A stretch of 64,000 nucleotides of DNA. It comes from Amphiura filiformis. Taxonomy: Eukaryota; Echinodermata; Ophiuroidea; Amphilepidida; Amphiuridae. The stretch is taken from the NCBI RefSeq assembly GCF_039555335.1, contig NC_092647.1, forward strand, positions 5,425,608 through 5,489,607. Direction: 5' to 3'. The notes under the pieces are model-generated. The model was not told the origin of the DNA. It ran no database searches and saw only the letters and a program-made list of their open reading frames with translations. Shown piece by piece: positions 47,467-58,155 of the stretch (position 1 is the stretch's first letter; each line of letters begins with the position of its first letter). The position numbers and the translations under genes are program-made.

Positions 47467-47837
47467 TAAATTCATACAACTAGTCCAATAAATTCCACTT
47501 ACATGCAGACGTTTCGTAAACTACCAGTTTACTTTTCAAGGCTAGGATCGTAGGCAAAGAGAGTAACAGATACAAAAGATGGATCAAGGAAGCAATCACC
47601 ATTAGGAAGCAGGGCAACACCACGAACAGAGACGAGGGGCAATATAACTTAAGTCACGTATTTGACGATTTGATTTCTGAAGGAAAATCAACTGGCAACT
47701 CCGTAACGGTTGCTAAGCAGCAGAAAACATCAGCTGTACACAGATCGTCAGTGCAACAATAGCATCGAAAAAGTAAACTGGTAGTTTACGAAACGTCTGC
47801 ATGTAAGTGGAATTTATTGGACTAGTTGTATGAATTA
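47467..47837. mobile_element. Penelope-like retroelement 3' fragment between inverted arms
   Basis: Arms 47467-47537 and 47767-47837 are reverse complements over about 70 bases with one or two differences. Between them a + strand frame ends at TAG (see the fragment at 47541). Each arm holds the hairpin GTAAAC-tggta-GTTTAC followed by GAAAC. Inverted or direct pseudo-LTRs are a known feature of Penelope-like elements. Confidence 0.75.
47541..47762 (+). pseudogene. C-terminal fragment of a Penelope-like polyprotein
   Basis: 73 codons, then TAG. It contains SNRYKRWIKEAITIRKQG followed by NRDEGQYNLSHVFDDLI. The RWIKEAI-IRK / NRDEG-Y-LSHV-D pattern is what I recognise from the extreme C-terminus of Penelope-like proteins, after the GIY-YIG endonuclease. 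Reverse transcriptase and endonuclease are absent, so it is a non-functional remnant. Confidence 0.75.
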
Positions 47838-49204
47838 ACAAATAGTAATTCGTTTATACTGATAGTCACAGACAGAACCGACAGGAAATAACATTTAAAA
47901 TGTAATTTGTGACCCAGATCTTATCAACAGTAATGTCCCGAGTTTCTTGAGTCATAACATAATTGCCATGCCGGCAATGGCAGTGTAAATAAATATGAAA
48001 AATGAAAGGTAATTATATGAATATGAATAAATATAAAGATAATGGGTTTTTTTTTAATTCTACTAACATATATCTTAAATCATATAAACATCTACCATCT
48101 GTTTTTTTTTAATGTATACTTGTGTGATTTAATGTGAATTATGGGTAATAAAAGTATCTTGTATCTTGTAATTACCGCCCCCCTAAATAATGGCCATTAT
48201 TCCTGAACGGTTAATTATATGCCAAATTTGGAATATGCAGTCGAAGCAGAATGTATTTCTGCGCATTGTGACATCTTATTTGTTGCAATGGTCCCAATAT
48301 TGATGTCACATCGTACATTTATATGATAGTAACTCAAGATTTGAAAGTTGCACCAAACATTAGGAAATGAATTTGGAGAAACCCTTCTGTTAATAAAATA
48401 CTATGCTGAGCCACCAGCCTGGGTGGCTCACACTCCAGTAATTTCAGATGATTGAGCTCAGTAATACATCAAAGATTATCTTCCAATTCATGAAAACAAA
48501 TAGATAATCAGCTTATCGGATTAAAAGCTTGGAGGGAAGGTCTTGCTGCTCAGCGAGTGTTTGTAATTATCAGAAGGTTTTCTCAAAATTCATTCTCTAA
48601 TGAAATCCTATTGCCTTGTATCCAGTGTCCATGGAAGAAAATGTTTTCTGCGCTTAGTGGATTAATCTTCTTGTTTCGTGAAATTGGAGGAGGTCAAAAC
48701 ATGTAATAATCGATAAAAAAAATTCATTATTCACATCAGTCAATGTCAGTGGTCATTATTTACCTAATGCCACAAGTTCAATGTTTTCTGTGACCAAGAA
48801 AGTCACAAGAAGTGGAAGACCAAGGGTTACATCTGTTTCGAACACCTCCAAATCAGTAAATTTTGAATGTAACTTTACCACTGAAAGGATAACTTGCAAT
48901 TGTAGACCATTTAGGACCTTGTTAGTCAGAAAATAATATTGAAATCTTCATAATTTGACATTATGTGAATAATGACGATTGTTATTTATTAATACAAAAA
49001 TACAATTACATGTAGAAAATAATAAATTAAAATGTAAAGAATACTATTGTACAAAATGATGATATGAAAATAAGACAGTAATGTACATTGTATATATAAT
49101 GCAAGCATGAAATTAAGATTATAGTATCAATTCATGTAACTATATCATTATACCATTATTATCATAAGAAAAAAAACAACAACAACAAACTAATTACATT
49201 ATGT
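47838..49204. other. Repeat-flanked intergenic stretch
   Basis: A possible retroelement tail near 48150-48175 (atcttgtatcttgtaat). The part next to 49205 may be the 3'UTR of the minus-strand LINE fragment. No gene recognised. Confidence 0.5.
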
Positions 49205-50370
49205 ACACAGTATTGTTAAACAGCAATAGCATTTTTGAACTCATGCATACTCATGGCCGTAAAGTTTGAACGAATGTTCTGTGGAAGATTATTCCAGAGT
49301 ACCGCAGCTCTGTATTCATGATGCAGTTATGTCTACAGTAGAATTCACCACGACCTTTGCAGGACTTAAACCCCATTAAAAGCTATTAAACCAAGATAAC
49401 ACTTATTGAAAACAGCTCAACTATGTTACATCAGATCTTCTCTGGTTAAATCCACACTACACATGTTTCTGTTTTACCTGTGCGATATTGCAATGAGCTG
49501 GTATTATAGTTTCAGTCGGGTTCGAACGATTATAAAGCAAACGCTATATATGTGTATAGGAATATGAACAGTAACTGCAGTATGTGAAGGTTCTTTTACC
49601 AGCAATAATATTCCATGCAGGAACAATCAGGGCATTATGGGTTTGACTTCGAGTACATTTGTTATGCGTTGCATGTGTAAAAGTGAAAATAGATGAGAGG
49701 TAGGATGGAGCTATTTGTTTCAGACACTTGAAAGTAACAATCAGTGATTGATTATTCCATCTGCAATTAAGTTTTACCCAATTCAGGTCTTCCATCATTT
49801 TGTCAATTGGAATTCTGATGTCAGCATGGAGAAGCATACGAACATGCTTGTTCTGCAAGACCTGGAGCTCATGATGATAATAAGCATTGAACTTATTCTA
49901 TACAGAACTACAATCGTCAAAACGAGGGAAGATTAGAACTTTAGCGAGCATGTTCACAGTACTAGGTGGAAGATCATTCTTGATTCTACCAATTACACCA
50001 ACTTGACGTTTAGATACATTAGAGGACATATAATTTACATGTTTACTCCAAGATAAGTTTGGATCAAAATACAGCACCTGAATATTTGTATTTATTAACA
50101 ATTTCTATGCTCTCGTTTCCATAGGTAAGAGATATGTCCTTAAATTTACTTAATTTCTGGTTACAGCCAAATAGCATGATCTTAGTCTTATTAATGTTTT
50201 AAGTGAGTTTATTAGACTTGAACCATATAGCTATCATATTAAGATTACTCTTGAGATCAGTCTGTAATATTGTTGGATCTGGTTGTATCATCTGCATACA
50301 TTACGTACTTACAAATAACAGAATGTGGTAAAGAATTTAAAAAAATAACAAAGAGCAAAGGATATCAATA
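49205..50370 (-). mobile_element. Decayed non-LTR retrotransposon (LINE) fragment, end of the reverse transcriptase
   Basis: Read on the minus strand from about 50370: a PLLFVIF-type motif, then the catalytic YADD box near 50295-50300, then WFKSNKLT and TKIMLFG. Next come LSWSKHVNYMSSNVSK (49898-50101 frame), LKQIAPSYLSSIFTF (49544-49858 frame) and finally RAAVLWNNLPQNIRSNF near 49250-49310. The order is that of jockey/CR1-type reverse transcriptases. Stops and frameshifts break it into pieces, and the N-terminal endonuclease and ORF1 are absent. Confidence 0.88.
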
Positions 50371-51179
50371 TTACAATTCATATGTATATCAACTTGATGA
50401 GAAATATTTGGACTAAAAAATAAAAAATATTTTAGATCAATGTTACTTTACCGTAGAGTTTAGAATTTGAGCGTGACATATCAATATTGTATTTATTATG
50501 CAAATAAACAATTCAATGGCCCGGGAGCTAACCTTTTGTTGTCCATTATTTCTCGTGATGAAGGTCGCGCATTATATACATGAATGAACATCAAAAGAGC
50601 TCCCCGAGGGCTCTTGTGTTATGTACTGCTCGTGAACATATAGTGTCCTACACAGCCAGTGTGGTTACGCGTAACCAAACCGGCTCGGAAGAGACTACTC
50701 TTCATGTATTGTACGTCATCAGTCTGCTGCATTGGAAATTAATTTCGCACCGAACGCTGAAGGGCCGTACGAGCCAGCATTTTGCCAACACGTTTTGTCT
50801 TTTTTCAGGAGAAATACAAATAAAAAAAATTGCAACGAGTGTCAACTTGTAATGTAATAATTATTCTCTTCGAATGGAGTTAAACTTGTTTTTGCAATAG
50901 ATATGCCCTTTAACAACGGGCTTTCGTTATTTTGAGAATAAATATATTGGTTTTTTTTCCTTTTGCAGCAGCCCCCCCCCCCGCCCCACAAATGTTTGTG
51001 AACGGTCCCTAATTGAACAAATCTGCAATCAAAACAACAATAAATTACCTGAAAATGGAAATCAATGTTTGTGTAGAGAGAGGTTTAATGGTTGCTGAAG
51101 ATATGCACAACAGTCAGTTGTGTGGTTGCACGAACTTGAACTCGAAGTACATTATTATCAATAAAACAGTCAATACTTC
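50371..51179. other. Intergenic, no gene recognised
   Basis: Contains a poly-C run near 50974 and short frames only. Confidence 0.45.
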
Positions 51180-51351
51180 ACATCTTACAGTTCAATTTAG
51201 GTCGTGGATTGTCAATTTGTTGAGAACTATTGACTAAGTGTGGGTAATAAAATTACTAGAGACAAAAATTGGAACATTGTTAACAGATCTATATCCTAAT
51301 TTGGAGCGTAAAACGTTTCTGCCTTCAGTATTCCACAATATGAAAATTGGG

Positions 51352-51390
51352 GTTAGGGTTAGAGTTAGAGTTAAGGTTAGGGTTATCTTA
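51352..51390. repeat. Degenerate TTAGGG-like tract
   Basis: ggttagggttagagttagag and ttaaggttagggtta. Present again in unit B at about 53164-53195. Confidence 0.85.
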
Positions 51391-51964
51391 TTTGCCCTAT
51401 TTCATTAGTTTCCATTGTACGTCGGCTGGTCCTTCAATATAGTAAGGGTCCTTTTGTCAAAGGAGGGCGGTATTGTAGGTTACAAGCAAACTAAGTCTTG
51501 CCTTCATTTTTTAATACGGAAATATAAAACGCCTTAAAATAGGTTTCTCCAAATAGAAGGGAAAAGCGGATTGGTGTCACAAAAAAACATTATCATTGTC
51601 ATGGTTTACACAGATATGAATAAGTCAAGCAATCTTTGATAAACATACTGTTAAGGGTAGACTTTGATGATTTGCAAAAGTTCATTCTACAAAAAATATA
51701 TTTTGAAAACATGAAAATCCTTGATTTATTGTTGTTAATGCTCTGCATGCTAGCCATGAAAAAGGTCAAGTTTTGAAATATTTTCTCAAAATATCAAGAG
51801 CTATCTTAAGAACTACTGAACCAATACTAGGCTTGTTTGTACTCATTTCAATGCATTTTTCATGCTGATTCCAAATATGGTCATAAAAATTTACATTTCT
51901 GAAATTTTTGAATTTTGAATTTTTTTTTAAACTTGTCGTCTGCAGTCGACACCCGCGTGAAGAG

Positions 51965-52170
51965 AGTTAATGGGTTATGTACGTTTTACAAAAGTGTTGT
52001 TATTTCAGCCCTCTTTACAACATAACTCAAGAACAACAGGACCTACAAAATTATATCTGTGATATTTGAATTTTGAAATCATCAATGCTCTTTTTGCCAA
52101 AGCGCACTACCATTCACAAGATGCTGTGAACTACCAAATCGCAACAGTATAAAATAGTTGCTAACCTTAA
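51965..52170. repeat. Dispersed repeat, second copy of the 37645 family
   Basis: Same ordered blocks as at 37.65 kb (gtgaactaccaaatcgcaac, aaaatagttgctaacctta). Absent from duplication unit B, so it may be an insertion into unit A. Confidence 0.8.
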
Positions 52171-52734
52171 GTTTACGTATCACCTTGAAAATGTACATAA
52201 ACTACGTAAACATATTAAATATTTAATAATGTCAAAACTTATTTATTATTTTATAGCCAGCATTTATCAATTTCAATAAAAGTTGAGATTAGCTGTTATA
52301 CCGGCTTCATTACTATAAATATTTCAATAGTAAGAGAAATGGAAGATACTTTATTCTGCATGCGTCATTAACGAGCATCCAGGAATGGGGAAAAGCATGC
52401 TACTATCAACATTGTACAATGACCTCTATATCAATATTTGGCTAAAGTAACTACCGTTCATGTGGAAGGCTATTAACATGGGGAAACTATGGTTATATGC
52501 ATACTTTATTGTTGGTAAATAGAAAACAGTGGCCCAGCGTAAACCGATATTTTTTTTCTTAAAATATTTAGTAAAAAAATATCGACGTATGAACATGCGT
52601 GATTTGGAAAACATTCAAGTCATGGTAGGTATATTACAGTTCAAATTAGGTCGTGGATTGTCAATTTGAACTATTGACTCAGTGTAGGTAATGAAATTAC
52701 TAGAGACAAACATCGGAACATTGTTAACAGATCT

Positions 52735-53099
52735 TTTTGTGCAATCATGCGGAATAATGTCCAGAGGAAGAATGTCCCGATGTCGTGGTTTTGTTGTTGT
52801 TTTTTCCTTGCTCATTGTTTTTCCTTGCTTGTTGTTTTTTCCTTGCTTGTTGTTTTTTCCTTGCTCATTCGATGGCCTGATATACAGGCTACCACGGCAT
52901 GACATTCTGCTCTCTGTTCTCTTTTATTGTGTATTATTTGTCTTCATTTTAATTTACTATTCCTGTTGTATATTTGACTGTATATTGTAGGGTTAAGTAT
53001 ACTGGTATTTTTATGCTGTACTTTGGTTTTTAGTTTGTTAAGCGCCTTGAGACCCTCTTGGTTAAGGGCGCTATATAAGAGCCTGTTATTATTATTATT
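52735..53099 (+). mobile_element. LINE/SINE 3'-end insertion with (TTA)n tail
   Basis: A 365-bp insertion in unit B, absent from unit A. ATCT at 52731-52734 is repeated at 53100-53103, while unit A has a single ATCT (51289-51292). Its end, gcgccttgagaccctcttgg then gggcgctatataagagcc and (tta)n, is the tail common to CR1/L2-type LINEs and their SINEs. It includes a ttttccttgcttgttg minisatellite (about 52800-52868). Confidence 0.85.
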
Positions 53100-53266
53100 A
53101 TCTATATCCCAATTTGAAGCGTAAAACGGTTCTGCCTTCAGTATTCCTCAATATGCAAATTGGGGTTAGAGTTAGAGTTAAGGTTAGGGTTATCTTATTT
53201 GCATATTGGGAAATACTGAAAGCAACTATTTCATTAGCTTTCATTGTATGTCGGTTGGTCCTTTAA

Positions 53267-53923
53267 GGGATCTAAAATGAGCGTTTATTGCGTTTCGACA
53301 GTATTTTTTGGGACATGAGAGCACCTCAGACCTATCGAATTGCATTCTGAATACGAAGCATGTCTTTCTGATATCAAATAATTTTCATTTTTGAAAATCA
53401 CAATATAATACAAATTTTATGACAAATTATAAAAATTTGATATTTTTCAAATTTTGATATATAACAGTCCTCGAAGTAAATTATATAAATCTAATGATAT
53501 ATTCTTAAAGTGTATTTAGCAGGGAGGAAAAGCCGACGGTCAATTGAAAATGTTGACCTTTCATATTGAAGATATGGATTTTTTCCCAAAAAGACCTAAT
53601 TTTTTTTGGTGTTTTGGGAAAAAAAATCCATATCTTCAATACGAAAGGTCAAAATTTTCAATTGATCGTCGGCTTTTTCATCCCACGTACATACACTTTA
53701 AGTATAAATCATTAGATTTATAAAGTTTACTTCAAGTACTGTTAAATATCAAAAATATCAATTTTAATGATTTGCCATAAAATGTGCATTAAAGTGCGAA
53801 TTTCAAAAATGAAAATTATTTGATATCAGAATGACATTCTTCGTATTCAAAATGCAATTCGATATGTCTGATGTGCTCTAATGTCCCAAAATAAATACTG
53901 TCCAAACGTTCATACCCCAGCCC
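53267..53923. mobile_element. TTAAGGG palindromic MITE, full-length copy, 657 bp
   Basis: Flanked by TTAA at 53263-53266 and 53924-53927. The arms pair over nearly the whole length: agagcacctcagacctatcg with cgatatgtctgatgtgctct, and a centre of gaagatatggattttttccc with its reverse. No open frame of note. Confidence 0.88.
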
Positions 53924-53954
53924 TTAATTAAGCAATCTTTAAGAAACCACACTC

Positions 53955-54271
53955 ACTAGTGGAAAATTTGCAATGAGAATTCTTTCAAAACGATGAGAAT
54001 TGGACAAAAGTATGAGAATTTAACATTTTCTCATTTATATAAAATTTTCTCATCCAAATGAATGAGAAATATTAATTACCGTGTCAACAACCTGTCACAA
54101 GTGGTTAATTTTCTCATTTAAAACAATGTGACAGGTGGTTGACACGTTAATTGGTATTTCTCATTCATTTGAATGAGAAAGTTTTATATAAATGAGAAAA
54201 TTTTAAATTCTCATACTTTTGTCCAATTCTCATCGTTTTGAAAGAATTCTCATTGCAAATTTTCCACTAGT
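53955..54271. repeat. 317-bp near-perfect foldback
   Basis: Arms 53955-54099 and 54126-54271 pair almost throughout, starting ACTAGTGGAAAATTTGCAAT at both ends, with repeated atgagaa/ttctcat words. Inserted in unit B of the duplication. Confidence 0.92.
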
Positions 54272-55622
54272 TTATGTATCACTGTTGAACATGCACATGA
54301 ACTACGTGAACATATCAAATATTTAATAAAGTCAAAACTTATTTATTATTAATATCCAGCATTTAACAATTTTAATAAAATTTGAGATTAGCTGCTACAC
54401 CTGCTTCATTACTATAAATATTTCAATTGTAAGAGAAATGGACGATACTATAATCTGCATGCGTCATTAATGCGCATCCAGGAATGGGAAAAAGCTTGCT
54501 TCTATCAACATTGTACAATGACCCCTATATCAATAGTAGGCTAAAGTAACTGACGTTCATTTGTGAAAGCTATTAACATTGGGAAAACTATGGTTATGCA
54601 TACTTTACTGTTGGTGAATAGAAAACAATGGCCCAGCGTAAACCGATATTTCTTTTCTTAAGGGCTGGGGTATGAGCGACCTTGAAGTTCCGGTATCTGG
54701 AGAGGGGAAGCAATGAGTTACCCCAAATCACAGCGGCAGGTAGTGACTGGGCCGCCGAGTGCTAATATATATTTATTTTGGAAGGTTCGTGTTTGTTTTA
54801 AATTTTGGGGCGTTTGTCCAAAATTTGATATTTTTGGTCATATTTCAAAAAAGCGACATGCCAAAGACAACTCTTTGGGCACATAGTTTGTTATTGTTAT
54901 TGCAGTTCTTTTCCACATACCTACGTTAACATTCGATTGGGTGATTTACTAATATTATATATTTTATGACTGCAATTTGGCGTTTTCAATGCGTTTTACA
55001 CGTATCATGAAATTAACGCAAATATCTAGTCACGCTGCTTTTAGAAATTTTACCTGATCGTCGGCTTTTGCAGGCAACAGAATGCAGATTGGCTCACGAT
55101 AGATGTCGTATTCCTCTATGTGGTTCACTCATTGATAAAATGAGTTTGCATTCCTTGTAACAACACACACATTGCCGTCTGGAAACCGGGTCTGGTACTG
55201 ATTTTGGGACAGCCAATAGACTTCAGCGCCGTATCAAATCTCATAAAAACCACACGACTGACGACTATGTGTTTATGTTTCCCGCACGAAAGCTTGTGTC
55301 TACATCTATTACTATACTTCTTTGGAAACGTTGACCTTTGACCATTCTTTGTATAACGCCCTGATATGACCTTGATATGTTCGCTTGATTGGGTACGTTA
55401 TAGCATCCATTTCATTGAGGTGTTAGGACTTGGTCAGTACTATACTTGCAGGGATACAATAGTTTAACATGGTGTGTGAGCATGGTGAAAGACTCATTAT
55501 TGATTAGGTGCGGACATATTAAAGGCACAGGTCCTTTGCGTGTATAGCAGAAAATTATAATAGAATGTGTGAATAGAATGTTTGAATTTTGCAACTAAAA
55601 TACTAACTGCATTCTGCATTAT

Positions 55623-55690
55623 GTATTTATTTATTTATTTAGGCCTATGCCTATTTATTTATTTACTGACTTATTTATTTATTTTATTTA
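55623..55690. repeat. TTTA microsatellite
   Basis: Interrupted runs of tttatttatttattta. Confidence 0.9.
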
Positions 55691-55928
55691 TTTGGTATAT
55701 TAGTTAGTAGGCCTAGTTAGTAATATTCCATGATAGGCCTACGTCGGTTTATTATTGATTGTTGATAACTTGACAACTTGATTGATTGATCGATTGATAG
55801 TCATTTCACATTATATTCCTAGTTTATAGGCCAATTTGAATAACATCGTACATTAGATAAATAGACCTATCAGTATTGATTTATTCTATTCAGCAATATC
55901 AAGGATTACTATCAAACTTCTCATAGCT

Positions 55929-56010
55929 GATTGTAAGTTGGCTCAGTGGTAACGCAGTAGGTTTTACAACACCGAGGTCCCGGGTTCGATTCCCACCTCT
56001 GCCTATTTTT
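55929..56010 (+). mobile_element. tRNA-like SINE head
   Basis: A-box-like ttggctcagtggtaacgc and B-box gggttcgattcccacc at tRNA spacing, but the acceptor and anticodon stems do not form properly. A SINE head or tRNA relic rather than a working tRNA. Confidence 0.6.
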
Positions 56011-56229
56011 TTGCAAGGCTGAGAAAAAATGAAATTTCTGGACTGCAAACTTATTTGGCGCGCGATCTGAGCTGGTCCTTTTCTGGTGGCTGTGTCTGTT
56101 ACAGGCACACTCCCTCTGCATCCAAACCAGGTTCACGCTCATTACACCTCCCTTAAAATGTTTAATAAAAAATATTGACGTATGAACATGCGTGATTTGA
56201 AAAACATACAAGTCATGGTAGGTGTATCG

Positions 56230-56357
56230 ACTGCTCAGTGCCATAAGTGGGTAAGTGCAATAGCTGCCATGTGTAGATGAGTACAATATATTGTGTGTAC
56301 ATTGCCAAATGTTCACATGGCAGCAATTGCACTTACCCACTTCTGGCACTGAGCAGT
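56230..56357. repeat. 128-bp near-perfect hairpin
   Basis: Arms 56230-56273 and 56314-56357 are 44 nt each with only two mismatches, and the loop is about 40 nt. Begins actgctcagtgcc and ends ggcactgagcagt. Lies where the tandem-duplication homology stops. Confidence 0.92.
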
Positions 56358-56449
56358 ATGTACACGTACAATTAAGAGCATTTTGTGAAGAGAACGAGAA
56401 GAAAATGGAATTGTGCTTAGTTCCCAAACATTGGTATGTTGAGGAATGT

Positions 56450-56650
56450 GAGTCAATTGGGTTATTCCATTTAAAATACACCCTGTGGAAGATTTTGGAA
56501 ATATCTTCCACAGGTGGAGTATTAATTTCAAATGGAATTAGCACATTAACCAACTCTTTTTGAAACTCACTCTCCCTCTGTGGAAGATACAGCTTGAATC
56601 TTTCCCAGAGGGTGTATGAAATTCAAATAGAGCTGCCAAATATGATAATG
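56450..56650. repeat. GGGCTATTCCA-family repeat, hairpin copy
   Basis: attccatttaaaatacaccc and gtggaagat pair with atcttccac and attaatttcaaatggaat. A second half (ccctctgtggaagatac, gggtgtatgaaattcaaat) follows. Confidence 0.75.
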
Positions 56651-57639
56651 TGGATTTTGAATGGAAGAGTCCATTATTATTTACCATATACTCATTTAGG
56701 GAGATGATTCGATACTTCGTTTGACTAGATTTTACAATAAGGCACACCGCCCACATTCTCAAAATTAATCAGGGGGTGTATGACAGCCAGGAGTAGCGTA
56801 CCAGACTTAAAAGTTGCGCCCCTCTTTGTTCTTTGAAGAATCACCTACAAACATTCTCTAAACGCTTACAAATCTTTTAATCAGATGTGAACAGAACTCC
56901 GTTTAGCAATGCACTAATTTTGTGTCAATTGCTGTAGTACAAATCACCACTTGGCTTAAATACCACCCGCAGAAAATACAATCCTGCCATTATAATCTAT
57001 AGCGGCATTCGTTAGACATTAATAAATGATATTAGAGTTTTAGTGCTAACAAAATATTGATGCTGACGTGGTTCAACGTAAGAATGATACAATCCATAGA
57101 TACCCGTCTTCAATGTGGTGAGCCTGTATTTATGGTATAAGAAATTGATGTCACTGGTTTGACATTTTTAAACTTGAATATCGAACTGTCGTTTTCAGGA
57201 ATATTATTAATTAAAATCCAAAGGGAACCGTGTAGTTGAAGCAGCGAACATTGATTCAATAACAATGCCATTTGCAGGATATATCACCGTACCGCTAATG
57301 CTATTAGTTTTGTTGATGGGATAGAAATGGATATATTAAAAAGAGGGAAATTTATGGGCTGACAGGCAAGTGAGCAATTTATGAGATTATAGTCTCATTC
57401 ATGTCTACAACGTATTGGTATGCTAAATGAGAACAGGCAATGCATGTGTGAAGTAATTGCATATGAATTACTTATACTGCCTGAAATTTACATTTGCCAT
57501 ATTTCAGTGACAGTCATTTTGGGCATTAACAGACAGTATATTCCAACTCCATATAAAGTGACGTCATCTTTACTGATTACCTTGGCTATTGCGTATTCAT
57601 GCATAAATTATCCGCAGGGCAAAAGTAGGCAGTCCGAGC
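56651..57639. other. Intergenic, no gene recognised
   Basis: AT-rich sequence with short frames only, upstream of the CpG-richer segment. Confidence 0.45.
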
Positions 57640-58155
57640 GTTCTCCTTAACCCGCGCGAACGGCCGCCGACTGTTGGATGGTACTCGAGCAAACCTATTA
57701 AAGACGTTTTACTTCTCTGTTCGGTCTGTCAGGCAGTGGTTAAGTGAAAAAACGCGCGAAAACAGTTGTAAGGTTGAGCAAGCTCGCACAGTAGTGTTGT
57801 GATATCGGGGTGTTTTGGCAGTGAAGTACAGCTCATCGGCTCCACGCTGAAGGGGCGTTACTTGTCAAGTAGCGGGTAGAATCATTGATTGTGTCTTTCC
57901 TGCCTTCTACTACGTCCCTCTTAGGCTTTTCTCTCTCATCTGCAATTCAACAACTAATACTGTCATTAGCGTTACAAATAAAGTTAACAACGATTCGCTG
58001 ATGATAACAGTCGAGGGAACTACCCGGGCAATCATCAGTAGTAATCAAATGGAATCTGAGACTTTGTTACAAAAACAGACTCGAAAATACTATAGATATT
58101 AAAATCGAAGGCGAGCGGAATCACACTTTTGGGAACACTTCAAAATTGTACAAAA
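57640..58155 (+). promoter_or_regulatory. CpG-richer segment, putative promoter/5'UTR of the 58156 gene
   Basis: CpG-containing words (acccgcgcgaacggccgccg, aaaacgcgcgaaaac) stand out from the AT-rich surroundings just before the first coding exon. No clear TATA box. The start site is not determined. Confidence 0.5.

Larger units (their letters stand above)
51180..52628. repeat. Tandem duplication, unit A
   Basis: Blocks acagttcaa-ttaggtcgtg, aaattactagagacaaa, gtaaaacg-ttctgccttc, tgcatgcgtcattaa and cgtatgaacatgcgtgattt occur in the same order in unit B (52629-56222). Unit A also holds the dispersed repeat at 51965-52170. Confidence 0.85.
54662..56152. mobile_element. 1.49-kb TTAA-flanked insertion with TTAAGGG-family ends
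   Basis: Unit A has one uninterrupted ttcttaaaatatttag where unit B has TTAA (54658-54661), 1491 bp, TTAA (56153-56156) and aaatgtttaat. The left end GGGCTGGGGTATGAGCG resembles the ends of the 657-bp MITE; the reversed right end GGGAGGTGTAATGAGCG is related. The interior holds (TTTA)n near 55623-55690 and a tRNA-like SINE head at 55929. No transposase frame seen. Confidence 0.8.
52629..56222. repeat. Tandem duplication, unit B, interrupted by insertions
   Basis: Backbone pieces 52629-52734, 53100-53266, about 53924-53954, 54272-54661 and 56153-56222 align in order with unit A. The intervening pieces are listed separately. The backbone is recognisable base by base but moderately diverged. 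Confidence 0.82.

Noticed and set aside
49544..50101. Two separate small minus-strand genes
   Set aside because: Both are consecutive pieces of one frameshifted LINE reverse transcriptase.
52800..52868. CRISPR-like or regulatory direct repeats
   Set aside because: The ttttccttgcttgttg units are contiguous, inside a retroelement tail in a eukaryotic genome; a plain minisatellite.
55929..56010. Functional tRNA gene
   Set aside because: A- and B-box words are present, but the anticodon and acceptor stems do not pair well; a SINE head is more likely.
55921..56553. 210-codon open frame on the minus strand
   Set aside because: It runs through a TTAA element end, a SINE head, a duplication fragment, a hairpin and a MITE. 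The GNRTRDLG/WESNPG-type peptides are typical by-products of a tRNA-like B-box. No family or codon signal.
58129..58155. Upstream extension of the first exon of the last gene
   Set aside because: It depends on a TTG start. The first ATG in frame is at 58156.
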